Assembly (NCBI RefSeq): GCF_012932145.1
Contig: NZ_MWOK01000007.1
Location: 62,001 to 126,000 of the forward strand
Length of the DNA: 64,000 nucleotides
Direction of reading: 5' to 3'
Source of the DNA: Acidovorax sp. SRB_14
GTDB taxonomy: Bacteria; Pseudomonadota; Gammaproteobacteria; Burkholderiales; Burkholderiaceae_C
The notes under the pieces are model-generated. The model worked only from the letters and a program-made list of their open reading frames with translations. It ran no database searches and was not told the origin of the DNA. Positions 8,698 to 19,347 of the stretch are shown here, in pieces (within the stretch, counting starts at the first letter, position 1; each line of letters begins with the position of its first letter). The position numbers were made by a program, and so were the translations under genes.

Positions 8698-9042
8698 ATG
8701 CAGATCACCATCACCCAACACGACACGATTTCCATCCTGGCCATCACAGGCAGCGTGGACAGTCTCAGCGCCGATGAATTGACCCAGCGCTTTGCGGAGT
8801 CGATCTCTCAGGGCAATGTCCGTCTGGTGGCCGATTTCTCGCTGGTGAACTACACCAGCAGCGCCGGCCTCCGGTCCCTGCTTGGCACCGTTAAAAACTG
8901 CCGGCTCGCCGGCGGCGACCTGCGCATGGCCGCGGTGCAGCCCCAGGTCCAACGGGTGCTCGAGATAGCCGGCTTTATCAGCATCCTCAACATCTTTCCC
9001 AACGTGCACCGCGCGGTGGAGAGCTTCACGGAGGCCGCATGA
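8698..9042 (+). CDS. STAS-domain anti-sigma factor antagonist
   Basis: A 114-aa single STAS domain. The phosphorylatable serine is expected in NYTSSAGLRSL (S54 or S55). A strong CTGGAG ribosome site precedes the ATG at 8698. In partner switching the unphosphorylated form binds the RsbW-like kinase and releases its target; here the kinase gene is directly upstream and the PP2C phosphatase gene two genes downstream. The last four bases overlap the patatin gene (ATGA at 9039-9042), so the two products are probably made in a fixed ratio. Confidence 0.92.
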   Translation: MQITITQHDTISILAITGSVDSLSADELTQRFAESISQGNVRLVADFSLVNYTSSAGLRSLLGTVKNCRLAGGDLRMAAVQPQVQRVLEIAGFISILNIFPNVHRAVESFTEAA

Positions 9043-9926
9043 AACGCGCACCGGTTCAGGGTCCTGCGGTCACGCTGGTGATTGGCTCGGGCAGCGTCAA
9101 ATGCGCTGCCGCCATCGGCGTGGTCAAGGCGCTCACCGACGCAGGCATCGGCATCGATCGCGTGGTCGGCTGCAGTGGCGGCGCCCTGTTCGCGGCCGGG
9201 GTGGCCCTCGGCTTCGACACCGCCAGGATGACGGACGTCACGCTGCGCACCTGGACCCGCAAGCTGACCGCCAAACGCAGCCGCATGGGCTTTCTTCGCC
9301 TGCTCGCACCCCGGCTCTTCGGCTTTCGGTCGGACAGTTTTGGCTTGCGTGACGATGGCCCGATGCTCTCGGCCTTTCGCGACGTCTTCGGGCAGCAGCG
9401 CATCGAGGACACGCCAATTCCGCTGCACATCACGGCCACCGACTTCATGAATGGTGAGCTGGTCGACATCGTGCGCGGCGACCTGGTCGATGCGCTCCGC
9501 GCCAGCGTGTCGCTGCCCCTGGCGTTTCGGCCCGTGAAGCTGGACGGCCGGGTTCTGATCGATGGCTACATGTCCGACCCGCTGCCGATCAGCGTGGCGA
9601 TGAAGAACGGCAGCCGCGTGATCGTCGCGGTGGGTTTCGAGAGCCCCTACCAAGAGAGTATCCGCAGTGCGGGACGTTTTGCGGCCCAGCTCAGCGCAAT
9701 CCTCGCGAACAATTTGCAAAAGTCGCGCTTGGCCTTTCACAGCGCAGCACACCATTCCGAGATGATCCTGATCCTGCCGCAGTTCAAGCAGCGCGTGCGC
9801 CTGTTCGACACCGACAAGGTGCCCTACATCATCGAAGAGGGTGAGCAAGCGGCCCTGCAGCAACTGCCCTACCTGCGCGCCCTGCTCGATGCCCACCGCG
9901 AACGCCTTGAACCTGCCGCGGCCTGA
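9039..9926 (+). CDS. Patatin-like phospholipase
   Basis: A 295-aa patatin-fold serine hydrolase. The catalytic dyad is S46 in GCSGG and D175 in IDGYM. The oxyanion region at residues 16-27 reads GSGSVKCAAAIG in place of the usual GGGxRG, with Lys at the basic position. There is no signal peptide or membrane segment, so a cytosolic lipid acyl hydrolase is expected. The gene overlaps the STAS gene and precedes the receiver-PP2C gene by 31 bp, placing a lipase in the middle of a partner-switching cassette. Whether it is the effector controlled by the module, or merely co-transcribed, cannot be told from sequence. Confidence 0.88.
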   Translation: MKRAPVQGPAVTLVIGSGSVKCAAAIGVVKALTDAGIGIDRVVGCSGGALFAAGVALGFDTARMTDVTLRTWTRKLTAKRSRMGFLRLLAPRLFGFRSDSFGLRDDGPMLSAFRDVFGQQRIEDTPIPLHITATDFMNGELVDIVRGDLVDALRASVSLPLAFRPVKLDGRVLIDGYMSDPLPISVAMKNGSRVIVAVGFESPYQESIRSAGRFAAQLSAILANNLQKSRLAFHSAAHHSEMILILPQFKQRVRLFDTDKVPYIIEEGEQAALQQLPYLRALLDAHRERLEPAAA

Positions 9927-9957
9927 GGGCACGGCCGACACCCCGCGGGACGCACAC

Positions 9958-11151
9958 ATGCTGTCCAAGCTAACGCCCACGCCGACGGAACAGCTGGAGC
10001 GCCGGATGCGCATCCTGGTGGTCGACGATCTGGAGCTCAATCGCGACCTCCTGGCGCGCCGCGTCCAACGCCTGGGCCACGAGGCGGGCATCGCCGTCAA
10101 CGGACGCGATGCACTCGAACAGCTGCAGCAGCAGGCCTGGGACCTGGTGCTGCTGGACATCACCATGCCCGAGATGGACGGCTACGAAACCCTGCGGCGC
10201 ATCCGCGCCGACCCCGTGTCGGCGCAGCTGCCCGTGGTGATGGTCTCGGCCATCGACGAGAGCGAAAGCGTGGTGCGTTGCCTGGAGCTGGGGGCCGACG
10301 ACTACCTCCCCAAGCCCTGCAACCCCGTGGTGCTGCAGGCACGCATCGAATCATCGCTGGCCAAGAAACGCCTGCAGGACCACAAGAGCCACTTGCTGCA
10401 CGCACTCTCCCGCGAGTTGCAGATCGGCCAGCGGATCCAACAAGGCTTCCTGCCTGCCGAACTGCCGAGCGTGGCAGGATGGTCACTGGGCGCCAGCTGT
10501 ACGCCGGCCCGACAGGTCGGCGGCGACTTCTACGATGCCTATTCGCTGCCCGCAGGCGCGCTCGCTCTCGTGGTCGCCGATGTGTGCGACAAAGGCGTGG
10601 GTGCGGCGCTCTACATGGCGCTGTTTCGCACGCTGCTGCGGGCCATGGCCTGCCAGACGGTGTCCGGGGAGTCGCTTCCCACGACGCTGGTGCGCAGCGT
10701 GGCTTTCGCCAACGACTACATCGCGACCGTGCACGGGCACGAGAACATGTTCGCCACGGTGTTCTTCGCTCTCCTGGAGCCCGCCAGCGGGCGCATGCAC
10801 TACCTCAATGCCGGTCACGAGGCGCCGTTTGTCCAGCAGGCAGAAGGCGGCACCGCGGCGCGGCTCGACACCACGGGGCCGGCAGTGGGGCTGGTGGCCG
10901 GCCAACGCTGCACGGTGCAGACAGTGGTACTGCAGCCAGGCGCCAGGCTGCTCCTGCACACCGATGGCGCGACCGAGGCGCGGGGCGTGTCGGGGCCGTT
11001 TGGCGAAGAGGCATTGGGGTACGCATTGGGCCGCCCAGCCGGCTCGGCGCAGGAAATGGTCGACGGCGTGCGCACGCAGCTGGCTGCGCACGTCGGCGCG
11101 TTCGAACCGCACGACGACGTGACCTTGCTCGGTCTGATGCGGGAATTGTGA
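9958..11151 (+). CDS. Response regulator with PP2C-type (SpoIIE-like) serine phosphatase output
   Basis: A 397-aa fusion. Residues 17-130 are a receiver with D67 (LLDITMPEMDG) and K119 (YLPKPC). A helical linker (135-165) joins it to a PP2C/SpoIIE phosphatase domain with GGDFYD near 188-193, VADVCDKG, NAGHEAP, HTDGATEA and the final metal-binding DDVTLLGL. This is the RsbU/RsbP-like arm that dephosphorylates STAS proteins, here gated by Asp phosphorylation. It therefore links the two histidine kinases to the RsbW/STAS pair in the same cluster. The start at 9958 is preferred over an internal ATG at 10006; neither has a strong ribosome site. Confidence 0.92.
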   Translation: MLSKLTPTPTEQLERRMRILVVDDLELNRDLLARRVQRLGHEAGIAVNGRDALEQLQQQAWDLVLLDITMPEMDGYETLRRIRADPVSAQLPVVMVSAIDESESVVRCLELGADDYLPKPCNPVVLQARIESSLAKKRLQDHKSHLLHALSRELQIGQRIQQGFLPAELPSVAGWSLGASCTPARQVGGDFYDAYSLPAGALALVVADVCDKGVGAALYMALFRTLLRAMACQTVSGESLPTTLVRSVAFANDYIATVHGHENMFATVFFALLEPASGRMHYLNAGHEAPFVQQAEGGTAARLDTTGPAVGLVAGQRCTVQTVVLQPGARLLLHTDGATEARGVSGPFGEEALGYALGRPAGSAQEMVDGVRTQLAAHVGAFEPHDDVTLLGLMREL

Positions 11152-11172
11152 ACATCACTGGAGTGCTCCACC

Positions 11173-11676
11173 ATGCAGCAGCCAACGCGACCCGCAGTAT
11201 TCGTCCGCCGTGTGCGCACGGAAGATGCCCAGACCATGCAAGGCTTTCTGCTGGGGCTGAGCGTACCGTCGCGGCGCAACCGCTTCCACGGGGGCATCAA
11301 CGGCGCCCCGCCCAAGCTGGTGGCCTATCTGGTCAACGCCGACGGCATCCGGCATGCGGCCTGGGTGGCCTGCATCTGGGGCGCCCACGGCGAGGAAATC
11401 ATCGGTGAGGCGGGCTGGTTCGTCGTAGACCCTGAACGCGGCAGCGCCGAGCTGGCGTTGAGCGTGCTCGACGGATGGCAGGGCTCGGGGGTGGCGAGCC
11501 AGCTGATGACCACCCTCATGGACAGCGCACGCGGTGCCGGCTTGCGCCACCTCTACGGCGACGTGCTGGACGTCAACGGGCGCATGCTGGCTTTCATGCG
11601 CAAACACGGGCTTGAGGCGGGTTTCGATGAGCCGCCCGATCGGGGCGTGGAACGTGTCAGCTGTGAGCTGGCGTAG
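11173..11676 (+). CDS. GNAT-family N-acetyltransferase
   Basis: A 167-aa acetyltransferase. The acetyl-CoA-binding motif A reads VLDGWQGSGVASQLM around residues 96-110, preceded by the ELALSV beta strand and followed by the motif-B-like stretch RKHGLEAGF. It begins 21 bp after the phosphatase gene in the same direction and is probably the last gene of the operon. The substrate is unknown. The layout resembles GNAT domains that acetylate proteins, but no regulatory domain is fused to it. Confidence 0.85.
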   Translation: MQQPTRPAVFVRRVRTEDAQTMQGFLLGLSVPSRRNRFHGGINGAPPKLVAYLVNADGIRHAAWVACIWGAHGEEIIGEAGWFVVDPERGSAELALSVLDGWQGSGVASQLMTTLMDSARGAGLRHLYGDVLDVNGRMLAFMRKHGLEAGFDEPPDRGVERVSCELA

Positions 11677-11716
11677 CTGGATGCTGATGAGTAGCGTACG
11701 GACAAGTGCTTTGCCG

Positions 11717-11741
11717 ATGCTCGGCTGCCCAAGCCGAGCAT
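11717..11741 (+). terminator. Hairpin downstream of the signalling operon
   Basis: A perfect 10-bp inverted repeat (ATGCTCGGCT at 11717-11726, AGCCGAGCAT at 11732-11741) with a 5-base loop, 40 bp after the GNAT stop. No T-tract follows, so it may protect the 3' end or act with Rho rather than being an intrinsic terminator. Confidence 0.45.
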
Positions 11742-11753
11742 GCTGAACTGAGC

Positions 11754-12138
11754 GCCTACAAGGGCTCGGGGCTACTCGCGCGGCCACATGGCGCGAGCCG
11801 GCGAGATGCCGACGCCGGCCGCGATGGCCCAGTTGCTCAGCCTGACCAACAGGGTGCGCAGAACCGAAAGCGGAACAGCGGGCCGTGGGCAAAGATCGGG
11901 GGTACGCGCATATATGCGCTGCGCTCAAGGCGCCGTGTATGTCATCGCCGGGCCAGTGTTTGCGAAATGACGCGCCAGCAGTCGGCGCGAACCAAGCGCG
12001 CGTGCCATCCACATCTTCCACCTGGTGTACGACGCGGACTTCAGAACGGCCTGGGCGCATCGGCAAGAGAACTCAGCCGATACACGCGCGGCGCACCCGA
12101 TCAGCTATGGCGCATTGCGTATGGTGCTTCTGCCAGGA
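11754..12138 (+). pseudogene. DNA/RNA non-specific endonuclease (NUC1 family), multiply frameshifted remnant
   Basis: Ordered pieces of a NUC1-type nuclease lie in different frames: AYKGSG (from 11754), YSRGHMARAGEMPTP (11773 on, another frame; the family active site is DRGHMAPAGDMP), AQNRKRNSGPWAKI (from 11856, back in the first frame), GAVYVIAGPVF followed by a stop (near 11930-11970), VGANQARVP, then HIFHLVYDAD to PISYGAL and LLPG. At least four frame changes and one stop are needed to read it. The N-terminus is absent. The order of fragments matches the family, so this is a decayed gene and not chance. In intact family members the His of DRGH is catalytic; here the Asp position is Ser. 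Confidence 0.8.
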
Positions 12139-12231
12139 GAGCGAAGGTGCGGTGAGTCCATAACGGGGTAAACGCGCAAGGCCGCTGCAAGCCTCGCCGC
12201 GTAACATGTCGTCACAATCACTGGAGACCAC

Positions 12232-12441
12232 GTGAAAACCGCACTCTTCGCAATCGCACTTGGCATGGCCGGCATGGTGCATGCAGCTCCCCTGCCAGCG
12301 AAAGTCGCTGCAGGCATGAGCCTAACCTCTGCCTCCACCCCTGCCTCTTTCGAGGCGGCCAACCGCAAAAGCAGCAAGCGTGTAGGTGGTTCTGGCAAAA
12401 GCGGCAAGGGTGGCAAATACGTTGGCGGGCGCCGCAAATAA
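12232..12441 (+). CDS. Small exported basic Gly/Lys-rich protein
   Basis: A 69-aa product with a signal peptide (hydrophobic residues 3-18, cleavage likely after VHA) followed by a short linker and a tail of Gly, Ser, Lys and Arg (GGSGKSGKGGKYVGGRRK). The mature peptide would be about 50 residues and strongly basic. GGAGACC lies just upstream of the ATG. The gene sits between the endonuclease pseudogene and a DUF4124-like gene that starts 5 bases after its stop. No function is recognised; exported basic peptides may bind nucleic acid, LPS or membranes, but that is speculation. Confidence 0.7.
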   Translation: MKTALFAIALGMAGMVHAAPLPAKVAAGMSLTSASTPASFEAANRKSSKRVGGSGKSGKGGKYVGGRRK

Positions 12442-12445
12442 ATGG

Positions 12446-12982
12446 GTGGGCGCCCGGCGCGCCCTCATCCCTGTAGCGTTCCTGGCGCTTTCGTCAAGCG
12501 CTGCGGCCCAGGTCTACCGCTGCGGCAATACCTACAGCCAGGAAGCTTGCAAAGGCGGTCGCGCGGTAGAAACGTCAGCGCCTGTTCGCGTCGAGGGCGG
12601 ACAAAATGGCAGCGGCACCAAGACCATTTACCTCTGCCAAAGCCACGGCGGCGGCATGTTTTGGTCAAGTGCGCACTGCCATCAACACAATGCCTTTATC
12701 GAGCGCACCGAGAGCGTGCCAGCGAACATGGGTTGGGACGAGCAAGTGCGGCATGCCCAGTACCAGCGCGACCAGGCCCAAGCCCTCGCCAACCCTCCAC
12801 CCGCAGCCCCAGCTCCGCAGCGTCAGCACATGCCGAACCGCACGGCCGAATGCTCCGCGCTCGATGAGCGCGTGAAGATGCTCGACAGCATGGGCCGGGC
12901 AGGCAGCCGGTACTACGACCTCGACTGGGTCAGACGTGAGCGGAAAGAGACGCGAGATCAGCAGTTCAGATTGAGGTGCTGA
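12446..12982 (+). CDS. Exported DUF4124-like protein
   Basis: From a GTG at 12446, 178 residues. The start ARRALIPVAFLALSSSAAAQ is a signal peptide ending at AAA-Q. The mature N-terminus VYRCGNTYSQEACKGG is the DUF4124 pattern (short motif with Tyr/Trp and paired Cys). The rest has further Cys and His residues (LCQSHGGGMFWSSAHCHQH) and a basic C-terminus that ends in Cys. An ATG at 12386 in the same frame would overlap the preceding gene and bury the signal peptide, so the GTG is preferred. It follows the small basic secreted protein at once and is probably co-transcribed. Function unknown. Confidence 0.7.
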   Translation: MGARRALIPVAFLALSSSAAAQVYRCGNTYSQEACKGGRAVETSAPVRVEGGQNGSGTKTIYLCQSHGGGMFWSSAHCHQHNAFIERTESVPANMGWDEQVRHAQYQRDQAQALANPPPAAPAPQRQHMPNRTAECSALDERVKMLDSMGRAGSRYYDLDWVRRERKETRDQQFRLRC

Positions 12983-13302
12983 TCTTCACGCCTCTGCCGG
13001 CCCCGCTTCCCGCACAGGGCCTGCCTTCGCTCGGTGCTGCTTCCACGTTCACAGCGCAGCTCATCCAGGGTGGGCCAGACTTTCCGCAATGGTTCTGAAC
13101 GCCCCAGTGACTGAAGGTGACAGCTGAGGCTTACTCATCTTTGTTCGATTTCATGCGTCATCGTCTCGATCACGTAGTACGTGGCAGGGCATGTGGGCTT
13201 GGCCAGCTTCGTTCTGTCCGCCGTGATTGAACTGCTTGACTCTGCAATCACCGGCAAGCAGGGGAACGACGCGGAACGCTGAATTTCGGCTTTGCGCCCG
13301 AA
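12983..13302. other. 320-bp gap, no gene recognised
   Basis: Contains a short frame ending at 13281 that reads VAGHVGLASFVLSAVIELL and could be a scrap of a membrane protein, but it has no start signal or recognisable family. Nothing else stands out. Confidence 0.4.
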
Positions 13303-14196
13303 TCAAAGCAGCGCCATCAGCTCGGCCGCATTGCGCTGGCCCTGGTCCCCGTAGTTGTTGTTGAAGATGATCTGCATCATCTCCACCCGGCGAGCGATGA
13401 GTCGGATTTCAAGCAGCAGCTCTTGCAGATCTTCTGTCGAGTAGTCGTAGTTGAAGCGGTCCGAGGCGGCCGGTCCCTTCACATTCCACTTTTCGCGGTT
13501 GCGCCCATGCAGGCGCAGGATCGCCAGGCGCGTGCTCGTGATGTCCCAGACGGCCGGCACCCGGTTGGCCGTGTCGACCTCGGGCGAATCCACGATCACA
13601 TGGGCCACCCCCAACTCGCGCTCGAGTTCAAGCGTGCCTGCGCGGTGCCGCTCGTCGAGCCAGGTCTTGTTGCGAAACTCCACGGCCATTTGCTGCTCGC
13701 CCATGCGGGCTGCGCACTCGCGCAGGTGGGCCTCGCCATCGCGGTTGTTGATGAGCCAGGGCGCGAACTGGAACAGCACAGCGCCGAGCTTGCCGCTGTG
13801 CTCGAGCGGGGCCAGGGCCTCGAGGAAGCGGCGCCAGATTTCGTCGAGCACTGGCTCGGGCACGTCGCGGTAGTAGAGCGTTTTCTTGTCGCGCAGAGCA
13901 GGCGGCAGCGCTTCGCGCAGGTCCTTGTGCAGGGCCGATGGCTGCGTCTGGTGCCCTGTTAGCAGGCGAAACGCCTTGACGTTGAACAGGAAGTGCTCGG
14001 GCGTGCGCTCGGCCCACAGCTGGGCGTTGGCGCCACTCGGAATCGCGTAGTAGCTGCTGTCGACCTCGACCACCGGGAACTGGGAGGCGTAGTAGCGCAG
14101 CCGGGACTCGGCCGATTTGGCCTCGGGCGGGTAGAACTTGCCCGAGTCCAGCAGCGTCTTGTCGGTCCACGACGCAGTGCCGACGAGGATGTTCAT
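13303..14196 (-). CDS. DUF72 domain-containing protein (YecE family)
   Basis: A 297-aa TIM-barrel-like protein. It has the family landmarks: LVGTASWTD at residues 4-12, FYPPEAKSAESRLRYYASQFP, VEVDSSYYAIP, FLFNVKAFRLLTGH, GAVLFQFAPW and AVEFRNKTW. The ATG at 14196 begins directly at the conserved core. DUF72 proteins have no firmly assigned activity; they are common as single genes in bacteria. The DUF3606 gene lies 27 bp upstream in the same direction, so the two may be co-transcribed. Confidence 0.9.
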   Translation of the reverse strand: MNILVGTASWTDKTLLDSGKFYPPEAKSAESRLRYYASQFPVVEVDSSYYAIPSGANAQLWAERTPEHFLFNVKAFRLLTGHQTQPSALHKDLREALPPALRDKKTLYYRDVPEPVLDEIWRRFLEALAPLEHSGKLGAVLFQFAPWLINNRDGEAHLRECAARMGEQQMAVEFRNKTWLDERHRAGTLELERELGVAHVIVDSPEVDTANRVPAVWDITSTRLAILRLHGRNREKWNVKGPAASDRFNYDYSTEDLQELLLEIRLIARRVEMMQIIFNNNYGDQGQRNAAELMALL

Positions 14197-14223
14197 GGGG
14201 CGCCGCAGGGCTGCTGCGGACCG

Positions 14224-14403
14224 TTATGTGCGCGACTGCAGGTACTGCCGCACCGCGTCGGCAGAATGCCCCAACGCCTGGACCGCGGCGCGCAGCTCCT
14301 GCTCGGTCACGCCCAGCGACTCGGTCCAGTCGCGGACCTCGTAGGGCTGCTCCAGGCTGATCCGTTTGCGGTCGTTGCCGGTCTTGGTTAGGTCGTCGCT
14401 CAT
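14224..14403 (-). CDS. DUF3606 small protein
   Basis: A 59-aa cytosolic protein starting MSDDLTKTGNDRKRISLEQ and containing the DUF3606 pattern (YEVRDWTESLGVTEQELRAA, then GHSADAVRQYL). The ATG at 14403 is preferred over an in-frame start 40 codons upstream because the family begins near this Met and GGAGGC precedes it. Function is unknown; family members are often near stress-related genes. It lies 27 bp upstream of the DUF72 gene. Confidence 0.85.
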   Translation of the reverse strand: MSDDLTKTGNDRKRISLEQPYEVRDWTESLGVTEQELRAAVQALGHSADAVRQYLQSRT

Positions 14404-14696
14404 CGCAGCCTCCGCAGTGGAATAGCCAAAAGGTAGGGCAAAGCCCGGCGCTGGGCTGTAGGACGCCACCCAGCAAGGGTACCTGCGCGTCACCCCCTGT
14501 CCACTGAGATGCCTGCCACCCACTCACCCACTGCCCACAACTCACGCCCACAGGCGTCGGACAGGCTTTTCTTACGGACCCACGGGCAAGCCACAGAACC
14601 ATTTAGCCTCCAAACCCGAACTGCTGCCCTGCCTCAGCTGCAGCGCCAGCATCAAAAGCGGCTCGATGGCTCTCTGGCGTGCGGGTAATAAACCAC

Positions 14697-14918
14697 TCAA
14701 TCCTTCAGATCCACCCCTAGCTGGGCGAGCTTTGCCGCATACGCATCCCTGCGCTTTGCCGCCTTGGCTGCCGTATCGACCGCCGCTTGAATTGCCTTCG
14801 GCCCCTTGGCTGCAACTGTTTTGATGAGGCCTTGTTTATGAGCAGCCTCTGCCTTCGCCCTCTTGAAAGTGGCAAGCAATTCGGTATGGGCAACAGGTTG
14901 ATTCACAGGGAAACTCAT
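14697..14918 (-). CDS. Hypothetical small Ala/Lys-rich protein
   Basis: A 73-aa frame rich in Ala and Lys and probably mostly helical, with no signal peptide or membrane segment. I do not recognise a family. Codon use looks like real coding (a C/G-rich third position), and the gap on each side is about 300 bp. It could be an orphan of the accessory stretch 11.7-15.2 kb. Confidence 0.5.
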   Translation of the reverse strand: MSFPVNQPVAHTELLATFKRAKAEAAHKQGLIKTVAAKGPKAIQAAVDTAAKAAKRRDAYAAKLAQLGVDLKD

Positions 14919-15145
14919 TTTCTAAACCGCCATTTTCGCGCCTGCCTGCCTCCATCGGAATGAGTTTGGAGCGATAGCAGCCAACCACTACACAACCTGC
15001 CACCCTCATCCGACGCAAGACCCTGCTGGCTTGGGCGTCCTAAGCCAGTATTGATGGCATCTCGCTTCTCCGCACCAAAAATAAAACCATGCAAGATACG
15101 CTTCTTGATGGTGCGCCCTGTTCCTTATATTTCCACGTAAAAATG

Positions 15146-15170
15146 AAAAAAGCCCGCATTGGCGCGGGCT
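15146..15170 (-). terminator. Rho-independent terminator of guaA
   Basis: Stem AGCCCGC (15151-15157) with GCGGGCT (15164-15170), loop of 6, followed on the minus strand by a run of Ts (As at 15146-15150). It lies about 50 bp past the guaA stop. Confidence 0.85.
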
Positions 15171-15218
15171 TGTGCGGGTTTTTATTCCCGTAATTTCCAG
15201 TGAATTCCTATTGCAGGA

Positions 15219-16832
<1,614 letters not shown>

Positions 16833-16850
16833 GGCGGTGAGAAAGGCGAA

Positions 16851-16882
16851 GGCCCGAACACCGCATTGCGTGGGTTCGGGCC
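16851..16882 (-). other. Hairpin between guaB and guaA
   Basis: Perfect 9-bp stem GGCCCGAAC (16851-16859) and GTTCGGGCC (16874-16882) with a 14-base loop and no T-tract. It may set the relative expression of the two genes or stabilise the guaA message. Confidence 0.45.
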
Positions 16883-16898
16883 TGTGGTGGCACAAAGA

Positions 16899-18437
<1,539 letters not shown>

Positions 18438-18451
18438 CTACACTCGCGCCC

Positions 18452-18952
18452 ATGAAAATGCCCAAACTTTTTCTGCTTGCACTGGCCTGCACCTGGTCGG
18501 TGGGCGCCGTGGCGCAGTGGCAGTGGATCGACAAGGACGGCCGCAAGGTCTTCAGCGACCGCGCACCCCCGCCCGACATCCCGGCCAAAAGCGTTCTGAA
18601 GCAGCCTGCGGGCACACCTGCGCCGGCACTTGCCGCAGCCGAGCCGGCGGCGGCTTCTGCACTCGCTCCCCGCGATGCGGCACGCGCCCCAGGCAAGGAC
18701 AAGGAACTCGAAGAGAAGAAAATCCAGGCCGAGGCAGCCGAAGCCGCCAAAAAGAAGGCAGAGGAAGACAAGCTTGCGGCCCTGCGCGCCGACAACTGCA
18801 GCCGCGCAAAACAGGCCAAGGCCACTTTTGACTCCGGCAAGCTTCTGCGCCAGACCAATGCCCAGGGCGAGCTGGTGTTTCTGGACGAGGCAGGGCGGGC
18901 CGCAGAAACCCGGCGCATCGAGGGCATCATCGCGTCGGACTGCAAGCGCTAG
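18452..18952 (+). CDS. Exported DUF4124 domain protein
   Basis: A 166-aa protein with a signal peptide (LFLLALACTWSVGAVAQ) followed at once by the DUF4124 motif WQWIDKDGRKVFSDRAPPPDIP. A charged Lys/Glu/Ala-rich helical segment (about residues 85-115) follows, then a C-terminal part with two Cys residues and the TNAQGELVFLDEAGRAAETRRIE stretch typical of this family, ending in CKR. It diverges from guaB across 77 bp. Function is unknown; members are frequent in Comamonadaceae. Confidence 0.85.
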   Translation: MKMPKLFLLALACTWSVGAVAQWQWIDKDGRKVFSDRAPPPDIPAKSVLKQPAGTPAPALAAAEPAAASALAPRDAARAPGKDKELEEKKIQAEAAEAAKKKAEEDKLAALRADNCSRAKQAKATFDSGKLLRQTNAQGELVFLDEAGRAAETRRIEGIIASDCKR

Positions 18953-18984
18953 GCGCCATCGCGGCAGCGGGCGTGCCCCCGTCC

Positions 18985-19347
18985 TCAGTAGCCCGACTTT
19001 CCGCCCGGCCTCTGGCGCGCAAAAAGGCCTGTGCTGCGGGCACCCTGGCGTGCGAAGCGCTCACGCCGTGCCACCTTGGGGTCGACCGTCAGCGGGCGGT
19101 ACAGCTCCACACGGTCCTGGTCGCGCAGCACCTGCGCCGGGTCCACCACCCGTCCCCAGACCCCGCACAGGGGCACGGGCACAAACAGCTCAGGCGCGGT
19201 GTCGGCCAAACCGCTGGCCGCCAGGGCGTCGGCCACCGTAGCGCCTTGCGGCAAGAACCCCGTCCACTCGACGGCAGATCCCGGTCCCACCGAAGCCACC
19301 ACGGTGACGCACATCTGTCCGGCGGGTGCCGAAGCAGGCTCAGCCAT
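18985..19347 (-). CDS. rnfH: RnfH family protein (UPF0125)
   Basis: A 120-aa ubiquitin-like-fold protein. VTVVASVGPGSAVEWTGFLP, TVADALAASGL, VPLCGVWGRVVDP and RDQDRVELYRPLTVDPKVARR match the RnfH family. The ATG at 19347 overlaps the end of ratA by 8 bp, so the two are co-expressed. The ratA-rnfH pair divergent from smpB is a conserved arrangement in proteobacteria. Despite the name, RnfH has no proven role in the Rnf complex; the exact job is unknown. Confidence 0.93.
   Translation of the reverse strand: MAEPASAPAGQMCVTVVASVGPGSAVEWTGFLPQGATVADALAASGLADTAPELFVPVPLCGVWGRVVDPAQVLRDQDRVELYRPLTVDPKVARRERFARQGARSTGLFARQRPGGKSGY

Noticed and set aside
14404-15218. Looked for CRISPR, tRNA or attachment sites in the gene-poor accessory stretch
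   Set aside because: No spaced repeats, cloverleaf or direct repeats were found; only the small hypothetical gene and the guaA terminator.
16851-16882. Considered a riboswitch or terminator between guaB and guaA
   Set aside because: A simple stem with a large loop and no T-tract; no purine riboswitch core is present.
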